Assembly: GCA_034509425.1 (NCBI GenBank)
Contig: JAVTVJ010000668.1
Location: forward strand, 186,001-250,000
Reading direction: 5' to 3'
From: Eopsaltria australis
Taxonomy: Eukaryota > Chordata > Aves > Passeriformes > Petroicidae
Length of the DNA: 64,000 nt
Positions within the stretch are counted from its first letter, which is position 1, and every line of letters begins with the position of its first letter. The position numbers and the translations under genes were made by a program. This document shows positions 12,802 through 24,081 of this stretch, piece by piece. The notes beneath the pieces are model-generated. The model searched no databases, was not told the DNA's origin, and worked only from the letters and a program-made list of their open reading frames with translations.

Positions 12802-14485
12802 TCAACGCTGCACATCCTCAAATCCTGGGAAGTCCAGGGGCAGTACTAAGCTGCTCTGTACATATCAAAATTGTGGTACAAAAGCAGTTGGCAATATACA
12901 ATTTAAATAAGGAAAGAGTCATTGGAGTTGAGTCCACAAATTTACAGGGCTACTTTTCACAGTAATTTTAACAATAACAACGTGGCTCAACATCCCTACG
13001 CTATGCAGATGCACAATGCTGAGCTGGTGCCCCAAAAACCTGGTGCACAGCCTTTCCCAGTGTCTCTGTACAGGGGTCCTGAGGCCCTGGGCACAGCCTG
13101 CCCAGCTCTGCTCAGAGACAACATCTTGCTACACACACACAAACACAGAGACACACACACGTGTGTGCACACAGAAAACCATCTGGCACACAGGCTAAAT
13201 GACACACCTCAGTGCCTACTGATGGCTGCAGGCCACGCAGCAGCCTTTAGTGTGACATGAAAACATCCCCTAAATAACACCTAGGAACGTGTCTATCCTC
13301 CCTGAGAAGCAGTGAGCCTGTCTCACCAAGTCCCCAGCGCCAGGGCTGTCTGCACTTGGCAAACAGGGAGGCCTCCCCCTTCTAACAGGAAGATGAAAAG
13401 GATCTCTGCTTGCATGGCAGTGCACAGGCTGCTCCTGCCCAGTATGGGACCAGAGAGGAGGGAGGTGCAACCACTCTGATAACTAAACATGGACAGATCC
13501 CTCCAGACTCCCAAACAGCGGCGAGATGACTTCACACACTCGCAGAGCAGCGCAGGAACCACAACGATAAATGAAATTCTCCAGGGGTGGTGGGGAGCGG
13601 GAGAAGGAGTAAGTTCACAGTGGAAAATTTCCTTTCCTTCTAAAGGAAGAGGATGGAGTGACACAGCAGCACTGCTGTTCATGGCCCTGCTTCTGACAAC
13701 CTTGGAAAGCCCCAGAGGAGCCCCCCACACTCCATGAACCACCTCCCTCCACCTCCACAGAATGAAGAGTGTTTCACTGACCTCAAATCTAGGGCTGACA
13801 GAGGAGGGATGGGCACAGGGACAGGAGGACACCACACACAGCCTTGCTGCTGCTTCAGCATGGAACAAACTCTTCCCTGCCTGCACGACCCACTGCTGTG
13901 CTCCAGACATGCCTTGCTGTGCATTTTACTCTCATCTGCTGCTGGAAGAAAGGCAAGACTCTAGCTTTAGTCTGACTATACTAACTGAGGAAGCAGCTCA
14001 AAGTTCACCAGGATTGTTTGCTTTGCTCATCTTTGCAGTGTTTTCTACAGCTTTTTGGCCACGTGGATGGCTTACTGTAAGTCCTCAGCCCCTATCTCCT
14101 TGCACCACATCCCAGGAGGAAGGGATGTTGGAAACTGCCAAATGTGAGGTGCCAACGCTGTGACTGTGAGTTCAGCAGCTCTTTAAATACTGTTCTTGCA
14201 GATCTGTGGTTTCCTACTCCTGCTGAGAAAAAAGAACACTGCAGAACACATTGAGCCTGGCCCACAATGACATGGCTGGGGCAGCCACCAGTTTACCCAC
14301 TGCTTGTGAAATATGGTGAGGGTGGTTGTGCAAGGAGACAAGGAAGTGAAGGTGTCCCACACTGCTGCTTGCAGCAATACCTCTGCCTAGTGTAGGCAAA
14401 GCTTCACAAGTCCAACACCCCAGAGCAAATTCAATCTCATTTACAATTTCCTTTCAGTTTTCTCACTGGGAAGGGTCCTCCCCAT
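12802..14485 (-). other. TBX6L: Inferred 3' UTR of TBX6L
   Basis: This is the sequence between the TBX6L stop codon and the first canonical poly(A) hexamer. It holds a CA/GT microsatellite at about 13131-13177 and no continuing coding frame. Antisense open frames here (for example 13489-13964) match nothing known. The extent is inferred only from the position of the hexamer. Confidence 0.4.
13131..13177. repeat. Interrupted (CA)n/(GT)n microsatellite
   Basis: A run of CA dinucleotides with single-base interruptions (aca caa aca cag aga cac) passes into gtgtgtgcacaca. It lies in the inferred TBX6L 3' UTR and is short enough to be only moderately polymorphic. Confidence 0.75.
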
Positions 14486-14912
14486 TCACCAGCAGGCGTA
14501 GGGGAACAGAGGGTACTGGCTCCACTCGGCCACGGTGCCGTGGGCATGTCCTGGAGTTCCCTGTGTGTTGTACTCCGTGGAGAAGGCCGAGTAGCTCATT
14601 GCCCTGTACTGGCTGTGGGGAGGCACCACCCACTGGCCCAGGCCCTGCTCGGTGCCATAGGGACTGTACATGGGTGCCCGGGCCCCGGCTTTCCCCACCG
14701 AGTCCAGGGCCATGTTCACCACTCCCGTGTAGTCCTGGGGAGGGGGCAGAGGCGGGGGCAGCGGGGGCAGGTTGGTGAAGCCCTCTGGGAGCTGCTTGGA
14801 GTCGTGCTCGGGCACCATGGCGAGATCCAAGGCGTGGCACCGTGTCCGGAAATCGTTCAAGGTGGCGGCATCGCGGCTGGGAAGCTGCTGGCTGTCCCCA
14901 GCTTCGTGGAAC
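14486..14912 (-). CDS. TBX6L: TBX6L coding exon 9 (C-terminus)
   Basis: The exon is 427 bases, residues 311-452 plus TGA. The acceptor is tgcccttgggctcag/G. It contains a proline run ([11 protein letters not shown]), [14 protein letters not shown] and the closing [13 protein letters not shown]. These last two motifs recall the C-terminus of VegT/tbx16 and are the best support for the orthologue call over mammalian-type TBX6. Long antisense frames over this exon are shadows. Confidence 0.92.
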
Positions 14913-17900
14913 CTGAGCCCAAGGGCAGAGAGAAGAGTGAGTCAGACCTACCAGAGTGGAAAACCCACACAGGGCCCATGGGGAAAGGCAGGGAAAGCTC
15001 TTCCCCTTGCCTACTGCTTCATCTTACTGTTACTGTGGATTTTAGCCCAGGCCTCACTGTCACACTCACAGAAAAATGAAATGCCAAAGAAAGTGAGCCC
15101 AGACTACCTTAGTAGTCTCAGTTCTAGACTGGGCTCACTCACATCCAATTTTACAATGAGGAAGGAAAAATCACTGGAGTCTTGTCACTCCTCCAACACT
15201 TCCTCCAAAGGACAGGCAAGCTCTGTAGTACACAGAGCTGGCTGGGAGAGCATTTTGGGACAGGGAAATAAAGAACAGTACAAAGACACGAGTATGCCCA
15301 GAACCAGTGGGTTTGAACTAGAAGAGAAAGGCTATCCTTGGACCTATATCCATGCTAATCTACCATATCTCAACCATGTGAGCTGTCCAACAGAAAGGCA
15401 CCCTCCCCCCACTCCCAGCTGGCTGTTTTTCTTAGGAAATACCCAGCAGAAGAAGAGGAATGGCACCAGTTAAAGAGTGGCTCTGGACCAGAGGGCAGGA
15501 CTCACCGATATGTTTGGTAGGATGGCGTTGGCACTTGCTGCTCTCTGGCCAGACCCTCCCTCTGCTCAGCAGGCACTGGTGAGGCTGCAGGGAAGGCCTG
15601 GCTGCTGTTCTGCTCCGAGCCCCAGAAGGGATATCCACTGCTCACCACCACTGGGTTACTCTCTTCCTTCACATCTACATTCTCATCCTTCTCAAAAGCT
15701 GACTCAAAGCAGGGAAAAGAAAGAATGGGAAAGGATGAGAAAGGGGAATAGGGAGACAAAGCTCACAGTGGTCTATTAGCAGTTGCAGTAATCACAGGAT
15801 GGTGGAAGGAAACACACTAACACCTCCTGCAGTCCTTCTGTCTTAAGGGAATAGCCCCTTCCAGCTCTTTTCTGCCCAGATCCTGTGCTGGTCAGTCCTG
15901 CCCTGTCCTCTCTCCTTAGCTGTGCTGCTGCAAGCAGCACCACGAGCTGGAGCAAGGAATGACTTAGCTTAAAAAAACTTCTGAATAACATTCTCTGGGT
16001 TTGTTGTGATCAATATTACCACGTTCCTCAGCGCCAGGCTCCTTTTCCTCAGGCAGCTTCCTCTTCTGGCTCTTGGCTGGACTGGGCTTCTGGCATTTGG
16101 CTCGTCCTTCCCTGGAAAGAAACAAGACATGGGGGTAGCTTAGATGGAAGCCTTTTGCCTAGATATATAGACAGGGATTCTGTTAGGAGAAAGGAAATCC
16201 ATAACATTTTTAAAGTTTAACTAAAAAAGAGTCAGTTTTGGCCTTTTTTTGTCAGGATTTTTTTTCCAGGAGAGTTTTTTTTCAGGCATAAAATAACACA
16301 AAACAAAATCTCAGATATTTTCATACCATTTTCTGCTTGGAAAAAACCTTCATTTTTTCCCTTCTCTATTGGCAGTCTGGGGGTTGAAATTTAAGCTTTT
16401 TTTTCATCTCATCCACTGGCTGCCCTCAGACCAAGCAGGAAGATCTCACCGGTATTGGTATCCATCTTCCCTTTTGCAGACAAAATCTCCCACTGGAAGA
16501 GACACTTTTCCACCCACAGGAAAAGAAGACAAGGGAGCATCCAAATGTCAGAATCAAGCTGATCTCCAAGAGACCAAATGGTCTGCTGTGGACTCCTGCT
16601 ATCACTGCTATTCACATGTCAGACTCCAGTCTAGCTCCAACATGCAAGGGAATGCAGGTCTCAAATTTGTCACACCTCCCACATTTCTGTAGGAATTGTC
16701 ACCTCCCACTCCCCAAGTCTCTTGAGAAGAGGCTGCACAAAGGGACATCACTCCCAGATACAGGGAAATGCAGTGTGCACAATGCAGCAGCTCAGCAGAG
16801 CTGGCTGGTGGAGATTTGCTCAAAGACCTTGGGTAAAATTCACAAATGAACTTGAGGTATAAACAAATTAAAATGAAAAAACAGTTTACCTTCGAGTGTT
16901 CTTCCCATGTTCACGGAAACCTTTAGCAAATGGATTGTTGTCGATCTTGAGCTTTGTAATCTTGAAATAAAAGGAACAAGACTCAGCATCACAGTGACTG
17001 GTTGGGCTCTTCACTGTTCCAAGACCTTCACCTCAGTACTCATCACAAGAGATAAGTGAGGGTTTGGGACCTGGCCTTGCCACAGTATCTCAGCTCTCCC
17101 AGCAGCTCCCATTATTGATCAGGAACTGACCCACAGAGAGAAGTGACTTTGGATTTGGGTGGGATTCATCTGACTAGAGAAACATACAGGGTGAGTATCT
17201 GTATCTGGAATTGCAGCCATACTTTTTACTGCATTTGGAGCTCTGTGTGTCACTGACAGTGCACTCAACACCATCAAGGTGCATGACTCATCCCAGGGCA
17301 GATGTTTTCCACAGGAACCACAATGTGCCTATTTCTCCACCACAGGTGCCCAGGATGAGCAGACAGGAAGGAGGCACCTTCCTCTACAGGGATTTTACAG
17401 ACAGCATTTGGCAGCGTGTCCAGAAGCAGCACCTGCACACCGTACCTGCTCATTCTGGTAGGCAGTGACAGAGGTGAAGACAGTCTCAGGGAAGCTGAAC
17501 ACCTGGAAGATGCTCCAGCGGACGCTGAACAGGTCGTCTGCCTGCACGATGTGGAAGCGCGGCTTGTAGCGGTGCATGGAGTGCAGGATGATCTGGGACA
17601 CACAAAGGACAAGGTTTCCATGTGCCACCACTGCCAGCACGCTGCAGATCTCTGTGCAGACTCCCAGGACACCCATTTCTAACCAGGGATGCCTGCTGGG
17701 ATTGGTGTCTCCACCAAGGTCCTGCAGTGACAGCACAGACCCTCGCCTTCCCTAGCAGGGAACTAAGAGGGCACAAGGGCTGGGCTGAGGCACTTGGATA
17801 TGTTTTAATTTCTACATGATCTAATTTCTCACAAATCCTGCTTACTTCCCACAATGTTTGTCTGCAATGAATTCCAAGAGAGCACAGCACAACCTACATG

Positions 17901-20900
17901 GCCATGTTGATCCAGAGTGTTGTTAGTGAGCTTCAGTTTTTGGAAGGAGACAGGTTCTTTCATCCAGTGGCTGCCAGGAGCTGGGGAATCTGGGTGGACA
18001 TAGGTGCGACAAGGGAGCTGGGGCTCTGCTTTTCCAGCGACTTCCCACTGATCTTTATTCCACTGGGAAGGGAAAGACAGAAATCTGGAGCTTAAAAAAA
18101 AATGCTTTCAGTACAGAAAAGCCCCAGCAAGTTTGCTTCACTGTCAATTCAGTGCACTCCTCTGAAGCACAAGTAGCAGATTCTCTCTTACGAGCCATAA
18201 TCATGTTACCAAATCAGCTCCAAGTTTAGGCTTCGTTTTTCCTCCCTTTCTCCCAATGGCTGCCAGAAAAGTCTGACATTAATCATGATTAAAACTGTAC
18301 TGCTTACAATGAAAATTAGCTACCTTTCCAGCTGCTACCCAAGCAAAACTGACAAATAACTCCAGGGAGGCATAAAATCCATCAATTACTTCTGAACTTT
18401 GTCCAAAGAGAATTTATTTATCAGTGTGACAAGCGAAGCATAAAGATTAATCTATTTCAAACAAAGATGAAAGGACAGCATAAATTCTGTTATTTAAAGT
18501 ACTTACCTTGTACCTGAAGTTGTCCATTGGCACAAAATCTACCAGCATGAGGTACTTGGCATATGGGATTAAGCCAGAGACTTTGATTTTGCATTGTGGA
18601 AACATTCGTCTGAAGGAGAAATGAAAAATAGAGTATAAAGGTTTCTCTGTAAGGTGGCTATTAATGATCAAGCAGCATGTCACATTTACTCACTACTGTG
18701 CAAGGCCCTGGCAGCAGCATTTCTGCAGCCAGCCCTTGACCATTTGTCCATTTTATTGATGGACTGTCTAGTCCTGTGGGTTCGAATGGGATAGACACTA
18801 ACAGGGCAGCAGTCACTGAAGGCCTGACACTGTTACTGCTTTTGTTCTTCCAATTCCTCTAACACAACAGTGGGAAACTTGAAAGGAACTATTTGGAGGT
18901 TGTACATAGCTCCTGGCCTGCTGCAGCTCTCACAGGCCTGGAGGATGGATTAAATCCGAGCGTGGGTAGGAAACGCGCTCTCATCCAAGAGCACACCCAG
19001 CTTTCTGTTCCCGTGCTTCCTGCCACTGCTTTTAACTTCTGACTCTGCAAAAAGGCTTTGACAGCTACCTCCCTACCCAAAGGGATTATTCCAGCTCACA
19101 GCAGCTTTGACACAATGCTTTACAGTTTCACAATTCCATCTTCTTTCACTGCAAGCTCCACAATGCATGACTCATTTATACTTCAGTGGAGTCTGCACAC
19201 ACAGATTGTTACGAGTCTGGGCCATGTTCTTGTCTGCAAACATAGACTCAAACCCAAGCCTTTACTGCTCAGCTGCTGCTGCCTGTGACCCAGGCAAAGG
19301 GAGCCCAGGGCACTTCCCAGAGCAACCTTGAAGTGATAGGAAGGACACCAGTGTTAAGTGGTGAGATAAGGGTACAGGAGTTTTCTCAGCACATCAGCCC
19401 CACAGGGACCTTTTGCACTTCACAGTTTGGACTTCTGTGAAACCCTGAAAGTACAGTTCTTCTGCCAGGATCAGGGAGATCTGCATAACTGGCTACAAAA
19501 CCATTTTAAGGGCCACCATTTGAAAACTGAGCACTTGGAGACTTTGACAACAGCTTGGAGGGGCGTGGTGTGTGTGGGCAGCTGTCCTGTGCCCCTTACC
19601 TGCCGGATTTGGTGATGATCATCTCAGTTCCTATCTGGTGGAACTTCATCCAGAGCCCCATGTCCTCGAGGGTGACCACGATGGAGCTCTGTGGGAAGGG
19701 CTCCAGGCTGGGGGAAGGAAGGGCCTCGCACGGCGCTTTCACGTCTGGAGAGAGAAAGGAGATGGTGACTGCACAGAGACAGAGGGGAGCTGAGCCTCGG
19801 GGTCTGGCCAGTCTGTGCCACGACAAACCTCTTTAAAACTTACTTTTCTTCAAAAGATTTTTGTTGCTTAGTAGGCTCAGAGGTACAGAGCCTTTTCCAA
19901 CAGGTTTGGTTTTAGCTGGTAGGTCCTTTTGTAAGGATCTGTGAGTTGTACCAGCTCAACCTAAATTCCATTGTTACAAAAGCCACACTGGCAGGCAGCC
20001 ACAATCCATTGTTCTGGTATGATCAGGGTCACACAAAACACTTTATCAAGAGAATACACTGAAAGCTGAAAGGACTGGAAAGATTTAAAGTGCACCAGAG
20101 GGTAACAGGGAAAATGACAAGTAGGTGGTAGCAGAGGTGAAAAATCCCCCCAGAAGACAAAGATGAGATGGACAGGAGTCCTAAAATTATGTGAAGGCAA
20201 GAAAAGGAGGTGACAGAGATAGACTATGGATAGACTATATTCTGCAAAGAGGATGGCTGGTCTGAGCTGGAAGTGGAGATGAGGAGCCTGTGAGAGTGGA
20301 GGAAGGTGTCTCTTCAGTAACACACCATGCACAGTGCTGCAATCTGCCTGCTCTTCCTCTTGGAGGCACAGGAACAACTGTGAGCCCGGGCAAGAGGAAA
20401 GGGAAACCATCCTGGAGGAACTGCCTTTGGTATTGATGGTACCAATCCCCTCTGTATGGCTGTTTGGATTAAAAACCTCCTTAGAACCTCCAGGAGGTGC
20501 TCTCAACACCATTGCAAGGCAGGCAAGATTGCTGCTGCCATACTGAAAAGCCCAGTTCTACTTTAGGTCAGACTGTGGCCCAGTACAGTTCTGGTGGGCT
20601 GAGTTCAGACCCAGCAGGGCTTTAGGAACACTGCCCTGAGGAGGGATGAGGAGCCTGCTCAGCAGGGCACCCACAGCAGCAGGGCTGTCCCAGCCCAGGG
20701 CCAGCAGGACCTCTCTGGGTGGTGCATTAGCAGCCAGGCACAGTTATTTGTTTAAAAGGTAGATTTTTCTGCCTCTCAGCCCGAGCAGATCTTATTCAGA
20801 GCAGAGCAGAAAAAAGGGAATTTTCACCTTGTTACAGCTTTCCTGAGTAATGTCTTCAAAAGAGTAATCACAAAAAACAGACAACCATTGTCAGAGAAAT

Positions 20901-23874
20901 TAGCTTTTTTCACAAAGGGACATCTTTCCACCAAAAAAACCCAATACAAGTCTAAGCGGTCCTTCTCTCAGTATTAGGAAGTAAAAAAAACATTACAATG
21001 TAATTTTGTCAGTTTGTAGAGGTCTTTAGGCATTTAAAAAAAAAAATCCTCTACCCTTTTTTCTGCTTTGATCCAACATTAATGAACTGGCCAAGAAGTG
21101 ACACCTAGTTTGCTCACCAAGATTAGCCTGTTAACATCTTCTTACTAAAGCTTCCCCCATATCCTCTTGCAAAGACATGAAAGCTGCCATGAGACATTGC
21201 ATTTGGTAGCTCAGTGCAGCACATGTATCAAAAGGAGTTACAATAAAATTGGGCTGATTTCCCACAGGAGCCATCCAGTCACAAATAAATGCAAACAGGT
21301 TTTGATTAGCTAGACAGATGCTCGCTCCTTCCCCAAATGAATTTTCGAATTAACATTTCTTTAAGCAAATTCCAATGCCATTAAAAGAGACCACAACAAG
21401 GCAGATCTCAGGAGTCCTTAGTGAGGGGAGGTTTCCAATGAAGTCGAGAGGAATTGAAGTGAAAAGAGTTCAACACTGACTTAAAAATCAAAGGCAGATG
21501 TTATCATCTGGTTTTCACCAAAATGAGTCCACAACGCACCCGTAGGAGCACGATGCTGCGGGAGACAGGGACAATAAACACTGCAGCTAAGATTTTAAAA
21601 TGCCTTTCACTGTGCAGGTTTTGTGTGCACAGGCTGAGCCTGAAAAGCAGGACATGAACAGTCTGCATGAGGACCTGGAGCTCAGCAATGATGGGAGTTG
21701 GTGAAAGGATCCACTCAGCTGCTGTCGGCCTCAGCGGGACCCTGCAGGGATGGATCTGTTTGTAGGATCCACTTTGGATTTTGTTTGGATTTTTGTTTCC
21801 CTCCTAGTTTGTGTCTGTGTAGCTGGTGGCAAGGCTCATGCACTCCTCCTCCCACAGAGATGCCTGAGCATTGGAATTACGGCACCGAGAGGTTTGGGCA
21901 GAGTGTCCAAGCACTGAGTGGAACTTGTGTGAGCTGCACTTCTATGGCTTCCTCTCCTGTGCAACTTGGTTTTAAAACCATTATTATCTGAAAGAGATTT
22001 AAACCTTTTCCAGGAATTCTAGTTTTACTTCTAAAAAAAATACTACTAGTATCATTGTGTTGGTGGCCCATTCTAAAACATGTTCTTTATGTCCAGATGA
22101 GGTTGAAAGACAGGAAGCTGCTATGATAAAGGCACTGAAAATTAAGAAATCTTCAATTTATTCTGTGCTTTATTTGAAGATCCTTATACCATAGGACTAG
22201 CTTGTGCTACAGTTTCTGTATCTAGAATGAGCTGTACAGATCTTTTTGTCATCTTGGGGACAGAAAGGAAAGAAGGAGAAATGAGAGACAATTTAGTAGC
22301 TTTAGGAGGAAGATCTTTGGATAGAAGATGCTGGAGTACAATTGCCTCACCTAAGGCAGTTCCTCAATTAATTTTCCATTACTGAGACAAGATTACAAGG
22401 TCAGAAAATTTCTTGCAGCCTTCCCAACACATGTAGGATAGGATTTGCAATACTGGGAAAACTCCAATAAGGGAAAAAGCTATGCTCACCTTAACTAAAA
22501 TCATTTATTATTACATTTGTTGCTGTTATCTTCCAAGTGAAGCCCAACACTAACAGCTGTCCAGTGTCCACCAGGGAGGAACACACATCAATACACAAAG
22601 CTTTCTAATAAATTCATCTTGCAAACGAACCAAAAAACACCCCTAGGTTCTCTGATCTTCTAAATGTCAGTAGAAACACCCTGACCCTCTGGAGGGAACC
22701 CCATTTCTCAGATCCAAAGAGTTTTTTGGCAAAAACAAAAGTATGGTGTTTCCACAAACGCAACAGCTTCACCTCTCAGATGCATCCAGTCATCACCTGG
22801 AATATTTCTGCTGTAGGAGGTCACACACCAGAAGCAACCCAGTAAGAAAATGAGGTGAATATTGCAATATTTGGAATCTTTAACATGAAAATACCATAAC
22901 ACAGTCTCTATTTTTTTTCATTGCTGCTCTTTTGTTTTCCAACTTAAAATTCAAGTGGTGGAAATCAGTATGAATCAGATCAACACAGCAGGGACTGAAA
23001 AAACCCAGAACAGCAGCAAAGGTGGAAATCATCTCAATCACTGCACGTGTATTTTGCTCATGAATGAGAAAACATCTTGCAGAGGAAGAGAAAGGAAGCT
23101 GAGACTGCCCAGCCACCTCTGATGTGCCTATAAACTGCACACCTAAAGCCGGGCCAATTTTTTTTTCTGATGTAGAGTAAAACCCCAGAGTAAATTTAGG
23201 GTTTAGTTGCACTGACAAATGCAGCACCTCTGGGCTGGCCCTTAGAATCCCAAGGCATCTCTGTCATTGTGCCCAATCCAATCATGCTCCACACAGGAGG
23301 GATTAACAGCATGCTATGAGATGGATTGAAGGAAAACATAATGAAACTCTAAGGAAATCACAAAAATCCTGTGCTGGGCCTGAACCTGGAAGGAGTTGGC
23401 TACGCCTGCTTGGGGTTCATACTTTCAAAGGGCATAGGAAACAGGAAAAAACCCCAATACCAGATTGTTTGGATCAGAACTATTATTAAAAATATAACAA
23501 GTATTTCTAAACTTTCTGTGGCCTTCAACCTGAAGAACTCAGTAGTTTGTAAACAATACACAAATAAGACCTCCAGCTGAAGGGTCACACTGCACCAGGT
23601 GATGTGGGCAAGGGAGTTTTGGGCACAACTGTGAGCAAACCTTAGCTACCTTACAAAAGAACTTCTAAGGCTCTCAAAAAACACTCAAATGCACAATTTT
23701 CCATCTACTCGTATGAAAAAAACCCAATTTTAAAATCCTCTCCAGCCCCATGCACTCTTCTGTAAACGCTGGTAGCCCTTCAGGAGCACTTGTTCCCTTT
23801 CCGGCCCAGGCCTAGGATCTTTCCTGCAGTGAGAAAAGGGAAGGAGGCCTTCACTTACCTGGTAAAGCTTGCAT
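14486..23874 (-). CDS. TBX6L: T-box transcription factor TBX6L (VegT/tbx16 orthologue), nine coding exons
   Basis: Sequence-specific DNA-binding transcription factor of the nucleus. Family members VegT (frog), tbx16/spadetail (fish) and chick Tbx6L act in mesoderm and paraxial mesoderm. Coding exons, in transcript order: 23874-23859, 19744-19600, 18609-18507, 18062-17898, 17592-17446, 16960-16890, 16111-16020, 15698-15506, 14912-14486. Every junction is GT-AG and every phase matches. The total is 1359 bases, or 452 residues plus TGA, about the length of VegT. The T-box spans about residues 30-212, with hallmarks [13 protein letters not shown] (78-90), [27 protein letters not shown] and [16 protein letters not shown], then [10 protein letters not shown] (200-209). 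A basic SQKRK patch (230-234) may be a nuclear localisation signal. The C-terminus ends [13 protein letters not shown], the VegT/tbx16-type end that separates it from mammalian TBX6. No frameshift or missing key residue was seen. Confidence 0.93.
15506..15698 (-). CDS. TBX6L: TBX6L coding exon 8
   Basis: The exon is 193 bases, residues 247-311. The acceptor is tttgagtcag/CT, chosen because its phase fits exon 7, and the donor is CG/GTGAGT. It encodes an acidic segment, [13 protein letters not shown], with the form of a SUMO-acceptor site (VKEE), then a Ser/Gln-rich region that is likely part of the activation domain. Confidence 0.85.
16020..16111 (-). CDS. TBX6L: TBX6L coding exon 7 (basic linker)
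   Basis: The exon is 92 bases, residues 216-246. It holds a Lys/Arg-rich stretch, [14 protein letters not shown], that may serve as a nuclear localisation signal, followed by an acidic patch, [12 protein letters not shown]. The donor is ambiguous: two GT dinucleotides 3 bases apart (gaacGTgGTaat) keep the same phase, so Glu-Arg-Ala or Glu-Pro could result at the junction. Confidence 0.82.
16890..16960 (-). CDS. TBX6L: TBX6L coding exon 6
   Basis: The exon is 71 bases, residues 193-215 plus two bases of Arg216. The acceptor is ccttttatttcaag/ATT and the donor AG/GTAAAC. It encodes [19 protein letters not shown], the C-terminal T-box helices that enter the DNA minor groove, then the basic GKNTRR linker. 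Confidence 0.92.
17446..17592 (-). CDS. TBX6L: TBX6L coding exon 5
   Basis: The exon is 147 bases, phase 0 at both ends, residues 144-192. It encodes [20 protein letters not shown] and [18 protein letters not shown], the most conserved part of the T-box, including dimer and DNA-contact segments known from Brachyury structures. The final residue is Gln where several relatives have Lys or Glu. Confidence 0.93.
17898..18062 (-). CDS. TBX6L: TBX6L coding exon 4
   Basis: The exon is 165 bases, phase 0 at both ends, residues 89-143. It carries [31 protein letters not shown] and [12 protein letters not shown], all T-box landmarks. The donor is CAT/GTAGGT, slightly off consensus but GT-type. The frame contains no start codon, so simple ORF scans miss this exon. 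Confidence 0.92.
18507..18609 (-). CDS. TBX6L: TBX6L coding exon 3
   Basis: The acceptor is ttctccttcag/A and the donor AAG/GTAAGT. It encodes residues 54-88, [14 protein letters not shown] through [12 protein letters not shown], part of the DNA-binding core. It ends in phase 0 and joins directly to WNKDQWE of exon 4. Confidence 0.93.
19600..19744 (-). CDS. TBX6L: TBX6L coding exon 2 (start of the T-box)
   Basis: The acceptor is ctttctctctccag/AC and the donor AG/GTAAGG. It encodes residues 6-54, including a Pro/Ser-rich lead-in and the T-box opening [18 protein letters not shown], then ITKSGR. The intron interrupts the Arg codon at the usual T-box position, before RMFPQCK. Confidence 0.92.
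19745..23858 (-). other. TBX6L: TBX6L intron 1
   Basis: At 4.1 kb this is the longest intron of the gene, so it is where intronic control elements would most likely sit. I saw no other coding exon, intact transposon or tandem repeat. Antisense and same-strand frames of up to about 180 codons (for example 19961-20512) match nothing. The remaining introns are about 305-990 bases and hold nothing notable. Confidence 0.75.
23859..23874 (-). CDS. TBX6L: TBX6L coding exon 1 (first 16 coding bases)
   Basis: The exon encodes Met-Gln-Ala-Leu-Pro plus one base, then a strong donor CAG/GTAAGT. The ATG has A at -3 (gaaaaATGc). This start was chosen because its phase (1) fits exon 2 exactly, the junction giving Leu-Pro-Asp-Val-Lys, and exon 2 has no in-frame ATG before the T-box (Met34). 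An out-of-frame ATG lies 8 bases upstream. The other frame of the same exon is open but would meet TGA at once in exon 2. Confidence 0.8.
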
Positions 23875-24050
23875 TTTTCCATGTACTGTGACGTTGAGGA
23901 GCTCGCACGGCCAAGAGAGCCACCAGAGTTCTTACAAGGGGAGCCAAAATAGTCCAGTTCAAAAGCAGGTCTGATTTCCTGGAACAAGCACAAGCCCTTC
24001 CTTCCCAGATCCAGTGTCAAGAGTGAGCGGGATGAGGATGGCACTCCAAG
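23860..24050 (-). other. TBX6L: Inferred TBX6L 5' UTR
   Basis: The stretch runs between a TATA-like box and the coding start. Apart from the ATG at 23882-23880 it contains no ATG in the transcript direction. An acceptor-like ...cttgttccag/G occurs at about 23980, so a further upstream non-coding exon spliced there is an alternative to a continuous first exon. Confidence 0.4.
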
Positions 24051-24075
24051 CACAGCTAGCCAAGGTGAGTTCCTG

Positions 24076-24081
24076 TTTTAT
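24076..24081 (-). promoter_or_regulatory. TBX6L: TATA-like box of TBX6L
   Basis: The minus strand reads ccATAAAAca, a common TATA variant. It would place transcription start near 24050, about 175 bases before the ATG. There is no CpG island here, which fits a tissue-restricted, TATA-type promoter. The assignment rests on one motif and its position. Confidence 0.35.

Noticed and set aside
14772..15473. 233-codon plus-strand open frame
   Set aside because: It lies antisense to TBX6L exons 8 and 9 and the intron between them. Its composition mirrors those exons and it has no recognisable domain.
16669..16676. TCACACCT, a T-box half-site in TBX6L intron 6, possible autoregulation
   Set aside because: An 8-mer is expected about twice in 64 kb on two strands. 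A single site is not evidence.
23862..23979. Open frame through TBX6L exon 1 (FELDYFGSPCKNSGG...) as a coding exon of another gene
   Set aside because: In the spliced transcript this frame meets TGA two codons into exon 2, while the frame one base off gives the TBX6L N-terminus. It is better read as 5' UTR.
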